Of a DNA stretch of 64,000 nt, positions 1 through 8,650 are shown piece by piece. The stretch is from Flavobacterium salilacus subsp. salilacus. Lineage in GTDB: Bacteria > Bacteroidota > Bacteroidia > Flavobacteriales > Flavobacteriaceae. Location of the stretch: positions 62,001-126,000 of the forward strand of contig NZ_SKBP01000001.1 of assembly GCF_004634195.1 (NCBI RefSeq). Reading direction: 5' to 3'. A model generated the notes under the pieces. That model had not been told where the DNA came from. It saw only the letters and a program-made list of their open reading frames with translations, and ran no database searches. Each line of letters starts with the position of its first letter. Position 1 is the stretch's first letter. The position numbers and the translations under genes are program-made.

Positions 1-262
1 TCAGTGTATAATCTAATGTAGAAGTAAACATGAGCAGTAAGAAATACATACCACTGGACTTGTAGTAAAAGAACAACGAAAAGCATATCACGTAAAAAAT
101 ACGGGCATGAAATGTTTTTTTCAGTGCAATATATAAAGCATAAAATACTACAAAGAACCCAAGAAACAATCCCGAATTAAATAACAAAGGACTTTTAGGG
201 TTATAAGTAAACCACTGCTGTACATCCTGCCAACTCAACTGTGGCAAAATATCATTCCACAT
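1..262 (-). CDS. MBOAT family O-acyltransferase, N-terminal part (runs off the left edge)
   Basis: The minus strand stays open from an ATG at 262 to the window edge, about 87 codons. The start overlaps the stop of the upstream SGNH gene (TGATG), so the two are translationally coupled. The visible part has a short amphipathic N-terminus (MWNDILPQLSW), a hydrophobic segment at about residues 32-50, and then the stretch FYYKSSGMYFLLL followed by DYTL. This arrangement is typical of the beginning of Bacteroidota MBOAT proteins of the AlgI/DltB type. The catalytic His of the family lies outside the window. By family knowledge these membrane enzymes pass acyl groups across the membrane for polysaccharide or peptidoglycan O-acetylation, and they often sit beside SGNH proteins, as here. 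Family assignment is good; the substrate is unknown. Confidence 0.72.
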   Translation of the reverse strand, partial: MWNDILPQLSWQDVQQWFTYNPKSPLLFNSGLFLGFFVVFYALYIALKKTFHARIFYVICFSLFFYYKSSGMYFLLLMFTSTLDYTL

Positions 263-1674
263 CACTCGCCATTGTTTTTAAAGTTATTATATGCATTCAT
301 AAAAGCTTCGGTAAACAGCATCCCCTGTTTTTGATATCCTTGTACGGAATAGTGTACTTTATCCGAAGACATTAACCCTTTTGCTGCATTCTTGTTTACA
401 CCATACAACCCGCCAAGCTCCGAGAACATATCCCATGAAGCATAGTTTTCATCTGCTTCCTGTAACACTATGTTTTTAGCATAGGCAGCTACAAAAGTAT
501 TAGGATATTTTCGTTTAAATAAAGATGGTGGTGGTGTCATTACCAACAAACAGACTTCAGGGTTTTTAGCCCGTATATTATTGATGAATGTGTTTAATTG
601 TATAATATAATCTGCCACTTCAATTTTATCGAAAGACTCATTAGTACCCAACGATATAATAATAAGATCGGGGTTTAAAGCGGGTAGCTGTTCAAAAAAG
701 AGGGGGTATTTATTATAATCAGATGCTTTTGCCCCGTTTACCCCTATATTATGGTATAAAACACCCGGAGCATCTTTTTCCAGTACCAAGCCGTTAAGGC
801 TGTAAATTTCTGAAGAAGCGTTTGGCAGCAGGTATATTTTTGACAAAGGCGCATCGCTGTGGTAACTGTAAGCCGTGCCATCATTTTCGAGCGGTAGCGG
901 TATAAACTCAGAACGTTTTACCTTGCGCTGCTCCATCTCGCCAGTGGGTATTTTTAATGTTTTACCTGCCCTGATGTTATCAGAACGCAGACCGTTAGCT
1001 TTTTTTAGCTGTGCTACCGTTACGTGATATTTACGGGCTATCGTGCCCAGTACTTCACCGCTTTTAATCTTGTGGTTAATTACCTTTGGCGCATCCGATT
1101 CGAGAATTATGGTCTTAGAGCTTGTGGCAGCATCAAAACAGCTTATGTTTACGGGAGTTATAATTTTTAATGTATTGAAAGCATAGGCAGTATCGCGGAG
1201 GCTCACCTCTATTACAAAATCCTTTTGCGTGGTGAGCCCTATACCGCTCAACCCGATGGGTATGCCGTTTTCCGGATAAATATTACGTCGGCTCTCCCAT
1301 GAGGCATTGGAGGTGTATCGAACATAGCGACTGCCGTTGGTCTTTGCCATACTGTGCGGGAAAGAAAATCCAAGCCCCCCGTTCCCAAAGCGGGTTTGCA
1401 AATTTTCACGAATTGTTCCGCTAAAAAGATCTGCCTGTATATGCGAGTCCCCTATATGTACTATATTTATTTTTCCTGATTTTTGCTCTTCCAGCATTTG
1501 CAGCTTCTCAAAAAAAGCCTTCATAGCAGTGCTATTGCTAATAATGTTGGTTAGAGTGACTATCTCTGTTGTATCAGCAGATATACTGTCAATAACCACC
1601 TCGGTGGTATCAACCTGAGCGCACGCGGTTAAACTTATTGTACAAAAAAAGATACTGAGCAATTTATTCAGCAT
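262..1674 (-). CDS. SGNH/GDSL hydrolase-type lipoprotein with internal LysM domain
   Basis: A 470-residue exported protein. The N-terminus is a lipoprotein-like signal peptide with LTAC before Cys18. SGNH landmarks are GDSH at residues 75-78 (block I, nucleophile Ser77), GTNE at 343-346 (block III Asn) and SSDKVH at 436-441 (block V Asp/His). An inserted LysM-like domain occupies about 201-243 (HKIKSGEVLGTIARKYHVTV and onward), which would bind glycan containing GlcNAc, such as peptidoglycan. It overlaps the end of the preceding SGNH gene by 11 bases and shares a base with the MBOAT start, so the three form one operon. By analogy with PatA/PatB and AlgI/AlgX systems it probably works as the extracytoplasmic transferase or esterase partner of the MBOAT protein. 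That role is inferred, not shown. Confidence 0.8.
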   Translation of the reverse strand: MLNKLLSIFFCTISLTACAQVDTTEVVIDSISADTTEIVTLTNIISNSTAMKAFFEKLQMLEEQKSGKINIVHIGDSHIQADLFSGTIRENLQTRFGNGGLGFSFPHSMAKTNGSRYVRYTSNASWESRRNIYPENGIPIGLSGIGLTTQKDFVIEVSLRDTAYAFNTLKIITPVNISCFDAATSSKTIILESDAPKVINHKIKSGEVLGTIARKYHVTVAQLKKANGLRSDNIRAGKTLKIPTGEMEQRKVKRSEFIPLPLENDGTAYSYHSDAPLSKIYLLPNASSEIYSLNGLVLEKDAPGVLYHNIGVNGAKASDYNKYPLFFEQLPALNPDLIIISLGTNESFDKIEVADYIIQLNTFINNIRAKNPEVCLLVMTPPPSLFKRKYPNTFVAAYAKNIVLQEADENYASWDMFSELGGLYGVNKNAAKGLMSSDKVHYSVQGYQKQGMLFTEAFMNAYNNFKNNGE

Positions 1675-3136
1675 GGGTAGAATCGTTTTTACGTTTTAAA
1701 GAGTCCTTTTTTGCAGCCTGTGTTTTTGGCTTCGGTTGCTTTATACCTTTCATTTTTTTGTATTGCTCATAGCCCTGATTAATCTGCTCATAAATCAGCC
1801 CGCCTATTTTCTCCGAGCCACGAAAATTAAAGTGGGTATAATCTTTATTGGCAAGTGCCGGCACTTCTTCAACCCATTTTACCATAGAGCCTTCGCCACC
1901 CATAAGGGTGTAGAGATTTACAAATGCAGCGTCTGACTGTACTGCATAACGTTTTTGTGATAGTGCCAAAGGCATAACGGCACTATCGGTTTTCATCTCC
2001 ATATCATATTTGGTAGATTTATCGGCGGTAGAAACTATAAGTATTGCCACACCGGGAAAACATTCCCTAATATGCTTTACTACTGTTTTCATGCGCTTCT
2101 CATACCAACTGTAATTATAGGTACCATAGTTTAGCACATTGGCACCATAATGCAGCACAATAAGGTCGTAGCCCAACTCTTTGTTAAATGCCTGCATTAC
2201 CTTAGGATTGAATATGGATATGGGTAACCCTGAATTACCCCTGCTCGAAAAGTTATCTACATGCACGCCCTTGCCATCATCAAAATTAAATCCGTAAAAC
2301 GGAATAGAATCCGTAGCTATAAACTCCGCTTTAAAAGCTTTCAGGTCATAAGGTGCAATGGTAATCGTGTTAAGCAGTTTATTGCCTTCAAGAGCTTTAA
2401 CTATAGTATCTTTACCCGTTGTAATTACCACCTCTCCCTCTTTATTTTCAGACTTACCATAAAACAAGGTAGGGTCATTAAGCAATAAAAGATTATTAAA
2501 ACGGTTCGCCCTGTACTTTACCCATGCGGGGTTAACAGTATCATGCTTTGTAAAAAATACTTGTCCGGTAATCCCGAAAGGGCTTTCGGGATGCTTTACA
2601 TTAAGGTAGGAAACCGTTTTCCAATTATTGGAAAACTCATGTTTGAGGGTACTTCTTGACGAAGCCGACTCTGATGTTATATTGACAAAGCCAACCCCCA
2701 TACCGCCGAAGCGTTCCTGTAGCTTAGCGCGAAAATCTTTTACAACCAAATCACCATCGGTCATAGAGTCGCCAAAGTAAGCAATCCTGACTTTACCTTT
2801 ATCCTTCGTTTCAAGTTGCAATAATTTTTCATAAAAAGCGATAAGGTGCTGATATCCCCTATAGTCTTCAAAATCTTCGGGAGGAAACTGTATGCCTTTT
2901 TGCTTTTTGAATACTATTTTTTTCTCGCGCAGGGTATCCTCTGCAGTATCAACAATAGTAGTATCTACAGCCTGTACTGCTTCAAGGGCAAGGCTGTCTA
3001 TCACTATATTTTTAGAAACGACTGTGGTTTCAGGAAAAATTTTTCGGGGTAAAAATTGTTTAAATACCGCGAACGCCGCTATAGACAATACTACGATTGT
3101 AAACGACTGGTAAAAATAAGGCTTATTGCGGTTCAC
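1664..3136 (-). CDS. SGNH hydrolase-like membrane-anchored protein
   Basis: A 490-residue protein with an uncleaved N-terminal membrane anchor at about residues 10-26 and a periplasmic SGNH-like domain. Block I is FGDSMTDGD with Ser124, block III-like VLHYGANVLNY lies around residue 330, and the C-terminal catalytic pair is DYTHFNF with Asp432 and His435. A basic, Lys-rich tail (about residues 465-485) follows. It is first in the minus-strand operon SGNH-SGNH/LysM-MBOAT. It differs clearly from the next gene in sequence and lacks LysM, so the pair is not a recent duplication. Probable role: envelope polysaccharide or peptidoglycan acetylation or deacetylation with the MBOAT protein; the exact reaction cannot be read from the sequence. 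Confidence 0.75.
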   Translation of the reverse strand: MNRNKPYFYQSFTIVVLSIAAFAVFKQFLPRKIFPETTVVSKNIVIDSLALEAVQAVDTTIVDTAEDTLREKKIVFKKQKGIQFPPEDFEDYRGYQHLIAFYEKLLQLETKDKGKVRIAYFGDSMTDGDLVVKDFRAKLQERFGGMGVGFVNITSESASSRSTLKHEFSNNWKTVSYLNVKHPESPFGITGQVFFTKHDTVNPAWVKYRANRFNNLLLLNDPTLFYGKSENKEGEVVITTGKDTIVKALEGNKLLNTITIAPYDLKAFKAEFIATDSIPFYGFNFDDGKGVHVDNFSSRGNSGLPISIFNPKVMQAFNKELGYDLIVLHYGANVLNYGTYNYSWYEKRMKTVVKHIRECFPGVAILIVSTADKSTKYDMEMKTDSAVMPLALSQKRYAVQSDAAFVNLYTLMGGEGSMVKWVEEVPALANKDYTHFNFRGSEKIGGLIYEQINQGYEQYKKMKGIKQPKPKTQAAKKDSLKRKNDSTHAE

Positions 3137-3151
3137 AAAAATTGTGGTTTA

Positions 3152-5296
3152 TTACATTCGTTCCGGTACATCGATACCCAGCAAACCAAAAGCAGATTTT
3201 ATAGTATCGCCTACTTTTTTGGAAAGCTGTATTCTGAATACCTTTTCATTCATCACTTCCGAGCCTAATACGGGTACGCTTTGGTAAAAAGAGTTATACT
3301 CCTTAACCAAGTCATAAGTATAGTTGGCTATTAAAGCGGGGCTGTGTCCTGCTGCTGCATTTTGCACTACATCAGGATATTGTGCCAGTTGTTTTAATAA
3401 CTCTTTTTCTTTTTCGTGCAGGGTTACATCCTGCGGTTGCAGGGTTATTGCATAATCAAAATCTGCCCTGCGTATTAAGGATTGTATCCTTGCATAGGTA
3501 TATTGTATAAACGGTCCTGTATTCCCTGCAAAATCTACCGACTCCTTAGGGTCGAACAGTATTCGTTTTTTAGGATCTACTTTCAGTATATAATATTTCA
3601 ACGCACCAAGCCCGATAATCTTATACAGTCTTGCTTTTTCTTCTTCCGAATAATCGTCGAGCTTACCCAATTCTTCCGATATTTTTTGAGCTGTTTCGGT
3701 CATTTCAGCCATCAGGTCGTCAGCATCTACTACTGTACCCTCACGGCTTTTCATTTTACCCGAAGGTAAATCTACCATTCCGTAAGACAGGTGATACAGA
3801 CTATCTGCCCAGTCAAAACCAAGTTTTTTAAGAATAAGGAATAATACCTTAAAGTGATAATCCTGCTCGTTACCCACTGTATATACCATACCGCCTACAT
3901 CGGGGAAATCTTTTACCCTTTGTATTGCCGTACCTATATCCTGTGTCATATATACCGCTGTACCATCTGAACGGAGTACTATTTTACGGTCAAGCCCGTC
4001 TTCGGTAAGGTCTATCCATACCGAACCGTCAGGGTCTTTTTCAAACACGCCTTTTGCCAGCCCGTCTGCTACAACATCTTTACCCAACAGGTAAGTGTTG
4101 CTCTCGTAGTAGTAACTATCAAAGTCCACACCTATATTTTTATAGGTTTCTTCAAAACCTTTATATACCCAACCGTTCATCATTTCCCAAAGGGCTACAA
4201 CCTCAGGATCGCCTGCTTCCCATTTACGAAGCATCTCCTGCGCTTCTTTTAAAATTTCTACTCTTTGTGTTATATATTTTTCACCTTCTAATTTAGAGAG
4301 CAGTTTTTTATTTGCTTTTTTTATGTGTATGTGTAAATATTGTTCATCTTCATCAAGCTCTAATTCTGTATCTGTATCTAAAAAAGGTAATTTAGCAACT
4401 AACTCTTGCATTTTATCTTTTAAATGTTGAGCTAATTGATTAAGTTTCGTTTCCTTTAAAGTAGTATTTACTTCCCAAAAGACGTTCTTTTCAACTTCTT
4501 CTCTAGATACATTTAAAGTCTTTAAAATATATTCTCGGAATATTTCCTGATAGCTATTTTTAATTTTTGATATTAATTGAGTACTTTCTTTACTATCTAT
4601 CGACTCAGATATTCCTGATCCAAAAACATAATCTACGTGAGTTGTAAATTCCTCAAAGGCAATTTTTTTTAGTTCCTCTTTATAAGCTTTATCAAAAGCC
4701 ACATAATAATTCCCTACCAGTTTATCGCCTTTTATATTGGCACTTTCAGGTGTTTCGCCATGTCCGAATTTTTGGTAAGCCAGCATCGATTTACAGATAT
4801 GGATACCCCTGTCGTTAATAATCTGGGTTTTATATACTTTTTTACCTGATGCTTTTATAATCTCCGCTACCGAATAACCCAACAGTACATTACGCACGTG
4901 CCCTAAGTGCAGGGGTTTATTAGTATTGGGCGAAGCATACTCTACCATCATGGCTTTGCCGTCTTGTTGCGATGATACAAAGCCATAGGCTTCGTTATTT
5001 TTTATATCGTTAAAGAAGTTAATATAATAGACATCAGAAATTACGATATTAAGAAATCCTGAAACTACATTAAAACCTTCTACAATATCTGAATGTGCAG
5101 TAAGGTACTCGCCTATTTGGTTACCCAACGCTACAGGATTGCTCTTTACCTGCTTCAATAACGGGAATATAACCATAGTAATATCACCTTCAAACTCCCT
5201 GCGGGTTGCCTGTAACTCTATCTTTTCTAAAGTTATACCAAACAAAACCGTAACTGCGTTCTCAATATGGGAAGTTAAAATTTGTGATAATGCCAT
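3152..5296 (-). CDS. argS: Arginine--tRNA ligase with an extra central segment
   Basis: Class I aminoacyl-tRNA synthetase that charges tRNA-Arg in the cytoplasm. The N-terminal additional domain is followed by the HIGH-type motif (NTNKPLHLGHVRN), the ESNTYLLGK segment, a KMSKS-like KMKSREGT, and the C-terminal anticodon-binding domain ending ALIANYTYDLVKEYNSF and onward. The start chosen is the internal Met (MALSQILTSH); an upstream in-frame Met would add 12 residues without family likeness. From this start the protein has 714 residues, whereas ArgS is normally about 560-600. The excess sits between KAYKEE and EAQEML (bases about 4250-4672), where the usual protein has a linker of roughly 20-25 residues. 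The flanks match the family well, and the reading frame is intact through the insert. Confidence 0.96.
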   Translation of the reverse strand: MALSQILTSHIENAVTVLFGITLEKIELQATRREFEGDITMVIFPLLKQVKSNPVALGNQIGEYLTAHSDIVEGFNVVSGFLNIVISDVYYINFFNDIKNNEAYGFVSSQQDGKAMMVEYASPNTNKPLHLGHVRNVLLGYSVAEIIKASGKKVYKTQIINDRGIHICKSMLAYQKFGHGETPESANIKGDKLVGNYYVAFDKAYKEELKKIAFEEFTTHVDYVFGSGISESIDSKESTQLISKIKNSYQEIFREYILKTLNVSREEVEKNVFWEVNTTLKETKLNQLAQHLKDKMQELVAKLPFLDTDTELELDEDEQYLHIHIKKANKKLLSKLEGEKYITQRVEILKEAQEMLRKWEAGDPEVVALWEMMNGWVYKGFEETYKNIGVDFDSYYYESNTYLLGKDVVADGLAKGVFEKDPDGSVWIDLTEDGLDRKIVLRSDGTAVYMTQDIGTAIQRVKDFPDVGGMVYTVGNEQDYHFKVLFLILKKLGFDWADSLYHLSYGMVDLPSGKMKSREGTVVDADDLMAEMTETAQKISEELGKLDDYSEEEKARLYKIIGLGALKYYILKVDPKKRILFDPKESVDFAGNTGPFIQYTYARIQSLIRRADFDYAITLQPQDVTLHEKEKELLKQLAQYPDVVQNAAAGHSPALIANYTYDLVKEYNSFYQSVPVLGSEVMNEKVFRIQLSKKVGDTIKSAFGLLGIDVPERM

Positions 5297-5416
5297 TTTT
5301 ATATTGTTTTTTAAGCGTGCAAAGATAAACATATTTTAGTAACGCCCTGAAAAGAGCAGCTTTAAAAACAGGATTAATCTTTAAAAACAATAATAAAAAA
5401 TATTTTCAGCTTTTAG

Positions 5417-5446
5417 TGTAACAAATTGTTATTTCGGTTGTCTTAT
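5417..5446 (+). promoter_or_regulatory. Candidate ECF-sigma-type promoter of the outer-membrane receptor gene
   Basis: TGTAAC at 5417-5422 and GTCTTA at 5440-5445 are separated by 17 bases. The AAC/GTC pair and spacing resemble extracytoplasmic-function sigma promoters (AAC in the -35 element, CGT/GTC in the -10). If real, transcription would start near 5452, after the first possible ATG at 5445. This supports the downstream ATG at 5535 as the true start of the receptor. Inference from motif likeness only. Confidence 0.35.
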
Positions 5447-5534
5447 GGGTATCAATCATCAATTAAAAAAACGAAATAACAGTACAAAAAGTAGGTTGCT
5501 CCGGCATCTACCACAATCATCAATCAACAACCAC

Positions 5535-7946
5535 ATGAATTTTAAGTTCTTTTTACTGTTCCTTATAGGGAGCTTAGCTACTATGCATGCCCAAAACCCG
5601 GGTAGTTTATCAGGTAAAGTTATCGACAAAACATCTTCAGAGCCATTACCTTATGTAAGTATTGTTGTGAAAGAAAACGACAAGGTAGTTACAGGGGGTA
5701 TTACAGACGATAAAGGAGAGTTTGTCATAAAAAACCTTCCGCTTAATACCTATACTGTAGAGATACAGTTTATGGGTTATAAAACCAACAGCCTTTCTGC
5801 CAATATTAATAACGATAACAAAGCCGTATCGATAGGCACAATAGTACTTGCCGAAGCGGCAACAGAACTGAATGAGGTAGAAATTGTGAATGAAATATCG
5901 ACCATAGAGCAAAAAATAGACCGTAAGGTTATTACTGTGGGGCGCGACCTTACTACGGCAGGCGGTACGGCATCGGAAATTATGAACAACATTCCATCGG
6001 TTAATGTAGATCAGGATGGTAATATATCGCTGCGCGGTAACCAAAACGTTAGGGTACTGGTAGATGGCAGACCTACCAATATGTCGCCTGCGCAACTGTT
6101 AAAACAAATACCCTCTACCTCTATTAAAAAAATAGAACTGATAACCAACCCAAGTGCCAAATATAACCCCGAAGGAATGTCGGGTATTATAAACATAATA
6201 CTGCACAAAAACGCAAATGATGGCTTTAACGGAAGTTTTAATGCGGGTATTACCTTTGGTGAAACACCGAAGTACAATAACTCTGTTGATATGAACTACC
6301 GCACGGGTAAAGTAAACTTCTTTACCAATTTGGGTTCGAATACCGGTAAATATTTTAATGACGGTTATGTAGCCCGTGAAGACATTAATTCCAGACAGGT
6401 ATTTGATATAACGAATGATAATGATGGGTTTTTGGGTAAAATAGGTATGGATTACTACATAAACGACAACAACACCCTCTCGGTATATACCAATCAAAAT
6501 TACGGAGAAGGTTTAGGTAATGTGGGGATTGATATTACATATCCTCCCGGCTCGGTGTTTACCGATACCTACCAGCTTGCAGTATATGATACCGATAACC
6601 GAAACAATGCCTATAACATAGCTTATAAGCATAAGTTTGAAAAAGAAGGACATACACTGGATTTTGAAGGAAATTATAATGACGATGCTTCTAATCAGGA
6701 TGCGGAATTTACCACTACGGTGGGCAACATAACTACGGTATATAATGACAAAATTGAGGATGACGGGAAAAATATTACTATGAACCTTGACTATGTAAAC
6801 CCGATTAATGAAAAATCTACGCTGGAACTGGGTGCGGAGGCACGAATTATAGGCTCTGAAAATAATTATACAACCACTAACCCGAACGTAACTAACCCGG
6901 CACTGCAAAACTCAAATTATACCTATGATTTAAACATTTATTCGGCGTACGCGACATTCGGGCAGAAATTTGAGAAATTCAGCTACCAGTTAGGGGCGCG
7001 TTTTGAAAGTTATAAAGCAGAGGCTAACTTTAACAGAGGCGATGTTACTTTTAATGACGACTATATTACAGTATATCCATCGGCATATTTGACTTATACG
7101 CTTGACGAAAAAAACATGTTCCAGATAAGCTATAGCCGTCGTGTGGACAGACCGAGCCTGCAACAGACTAAACCTGTAAGGGAGTTTGCTACACCGCTTG
7201 TTACCTCTTTAGGTAATCAATATTTAAGACCTCAGTTTACCAATTCGGTAGAGTTGAACTATACCAAAATGGTAGGGCAGGGTTCATCAATAACTGCCGG
7301 TGTATTTTACAGATTGATAAACGACGAGATAAGCAGAATACTGTATCCTGACGAAACTACCGAAAACACACAAGACCAAATTATGAGCTTTGGCAATTTT
7401 GACAGAAATACTGCGTTTGGATTTGAGGTGTCTGCCAATTATAAAATTACAAAGTGGTGGAATATACAACCTGCTATAGATTTTTCGAGTATCTCTCAAA
7501 AAGGGGTTGTATCGATGCTTGTAGATGGCACAACCGACGAATATGAATCGGTTATTAAAGAGGTAGATGTTGCTGCCTTTAATGCAAGGCTTAACAGTAA
7601 CTTTAGTGTAAATGAAAGGTTGAGTTTTTTGCTTTTCGGTTTTTACAGGGGCGCTGTGGATGGCGTGCAAAACAACTCAAAAGATATGCATAAAATAGAT
7701 TCAGGAGCGCGATATACGCTGCTGGACAATAAAATGTCGCTAAGCCTTCGTTTTAATGATATGTTTAATACTATGCGTTATGGTTTTGATTCGAATAATC
7801 CGTTTCCGCAAAATGGTGAATTCCGTTGGGAAAGCCGTTCGGTATATTTCGGACTTAATTACAGGTTTGGCGGTGGTAAAAACAGAGCCATGCAGCGCAA
7901 GCAACGTGACGACAACACAAAACAATCCGGCGGAGGAATGTTTTAA
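5535..7946 (+). CDS. Outer-membrane beta-barrel receptor, TonB-dependent-type (OMP_b-brl_3 family)
   Basis: The start is set at MNFKFFLLFLIGSLATMHAQ, a clean signal peptide ending AQ; an upstream ATG at 5445 would add 30 residues that do not look like a signal. An N-terminal CarboxypepD_reg-like beta domain follows (SLSGKVIDKTSSEPLPYVSI, then GGITDDKGEF), then a plug-like region (ITVGRDLTTAGGTASEIMNN, then SLRGNQNVRVLVDGRP and NPSAKYNPEGMSGIINI), then a long barrel ending VYFGLNYRFGGG. The C-terminal tail is Gln/Lys/Arg and Gly rich (KQSGGGMF). Such proteins are common in Bacteroidota outer membranes; the ligand is unknown and no SusD partner lies next to it. The gene stands alone, with a likely ECF-type promoter upstream and a strong terminator downstream. 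Confidence 0.88.
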   Translation: MNFKFFLLFLIGSLATMHAQNPGSLSGKVIDKTSSEPLPYVSIVVKENDKVVTGGITDDKGEFVIKNLPLNTYTVEIQFMGYKTNSLSANINNDNKAVSIGTIVLAEAATELNEVEIVNEISTIEQKIDRKVITVGRDLTTAGGTASEIMNNIPSVNVDQDGNISLRGNQNVRVLVDGRPTNMSPAQLLKQIPSTSIKKIELITNPSAKYNPEGMSGIINIILHKNANDGFNGSFNAGITFGETPKYNNSVDMNYRTGKVNFFTNLGSNTGKYFNDGYVAREDINSRQVFDITNDNDGFLGKIGMDYYINDNNTLSVYTNQNYGEGLGNVGIDITYPPGSVFTDTYQLAVYDTDNRNNAYNIAYKHKFEKEGHTLDFEGNYNDDASNQDAEFTTTVGNITTVYNDKIEDDGKNITMNLDYVNPINEKSTLELGAEARIIGSENNYTTTNPNVTNPALQNSNYTYDLNIYSAYATFGQKFEKFSYQLGARFESYKAEANFNRGDVTFNDDYITVYPSAYLTYTLDEKNMFQISYSRRVDRPSLQQTKPVREFATPLVTSLGNQYLRPQFTNSVELNYTKMVGQGSSITAGVFYRLINDEISRILYPDETTENTQDQIMSFGNFDRNTAFGFEVSANYKITKWWNIQPAIDFSSISQKGVVSMLVDGTTDEYESVIKEVDVAAFNARLNSNFSVNERLSFLLFGFYRGAVDGVQNNSKDMHKIDSGARYTLLDNKMSLSLRFNDMFNTMRYGFDSNNPFPQNGEFRWESRSVYFGLNYRFGGGKNRAMQRKQRDDNTKQSGGGMF

Positions 7947-8003
7947 TTAATTTGTATTCCATCAATCAGGAATGATTTTCATATTTTAAGTTTAGTTAGT
8001 AGT

Positions 8004-8040
8004 AACCCTCACGGTGGAGATCGTGAGGGTTTGTTTTTTT
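8004..8040 (+). terminator. Rho-independent terminator of the outer-membrane receptor gene
   Basis: A perfect 10-bp stem, AACCCTCACG (8004-8013) with CGTGAGGGTT (8022-8031), has an 8-base loop and is followed by TGTTTTTTT. It lies 57 bases after the receptor stop codon. Confidence 0.85.
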
Positions 8041-8053
8041 ATACCCAACTTGA

Positions 8054-8575
8054 TTAGGGGTAAATTTCAATTACGGCATTTTGCTTTACTGTTTTATATA
8101 GCTCGTCAACTTCTCCATCGGTAACGGCTATACAGCCTGCTGTCCAGTCTTTCCAACGATGAAATTTACCAATATAGCCTTTACTGTTAGGCAACCCGTG
8201 TATTTTGATTTCTCCTCCTGCCGGCTTCCCCATTTTTTGGGCAAATGCTATATCATTTTCATTAGGATAGGATACACCCAAATTTTTGTGATAACCGCTG
8301 TTAGGATTTCGGTCGTTTATAGTATATATACCTTCAGGAGTTTTGTTATCGCCTTCGTATTGTTTATGTCCTATTGGTTTTTTACCTAACGAGATGGTAT
8401 ATGTTTTTAACAGCTCATCTCCCGAATAGGCGTGCATTTGTCGCTTACTTTTATAAACAATCAGTTTATCTACTGTTTTTCCCAACGGTAGTTTCTTTTC
8501 GGGATAAAAATAATAAGCTATCAAACCTAGGGGTAACAGAAGTATTAAAAACCAAACCATAATTTTTCGTTTCAT
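8054..8575 (-). CDS. L,D-transpeptidase family protein (YkuD fold)
   Basis: A 173-residue protein beginning MKRKIMVWFLILLLPLGLIA, a hydrophobic anchor or signal. An in-frame ATG 15 bases upstream is possible but gives no benefit. The YkuD region runs from KLIVYKSKRQMHAYSGDELL to the end, with IHGLPN (the His box) and DWTAGCIAVTD carrying the catalytic Cys. The nucleophile motif is GCIAV rather than the commoner GCIRL, as in the short YafK/ErfK-like branch. Family members form 3-3 crosslinks or attach proteins to peptidoglycan in the periplasm. It is a single gene between a terminator on one side and fabH on the other strand block. Confidence in the fold is high; the exact acceptor is unknown. 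Confidence 0.86.
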   Translation of the reverse strand: MKRKIMVWFLILLLPLGLIAYYFYPEKKLPLGKTVDKLIVYKSKRQMHAYSGDELLKTYTISLGKKPIGHKQYEGDNKTPEGIYTINDRNPNSGYHKNLGVSYPNENDIAFAQKMGKPAGGEIKIHGLPNSKGYIGKFHRWKDWTAGCIAVTDGEVDELYKTVKQNAVIEIYP

Positions 8576-8587
8576 AGTCGAAATATA

Positions 8588-8619
8588 CAAAAAAAGCTAC
8601 TCTGTAAGGAGTAGCTTTT
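8588..8619 (-). terminator. Rho-independent terminator after the FabH-like gene
   Basis: AAAAGCTACTC (8592-8602) pairs with GAGTAGCTTTT (8609-8619) around a 6-base loop. Read on the minus strand the stem ends in a run of T (8596 down to 8589), so it fits the end of the FabH-like gene, whose stop is at 8651. Confidence 0.8.
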
Positions 8620-8650
8620 GTATAGTATCTTGGTTATTTAGTATGTGATA

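Noticed and set aside
1337..1618. A 93-codon plus-strand frame with many Cys, Ile and Phe codons.
   Set aside because: It is antisense to the SGNH/LysM gene, whose domains are clear; composition is what an antisense frame would give.
5445..5534. The longer start of the outer-membrane receptor.
   Set aside because: The added residues are basic and polar, and the ATG overlaps the probable promoter; the ATG at 5535 gives a true signal peptide.
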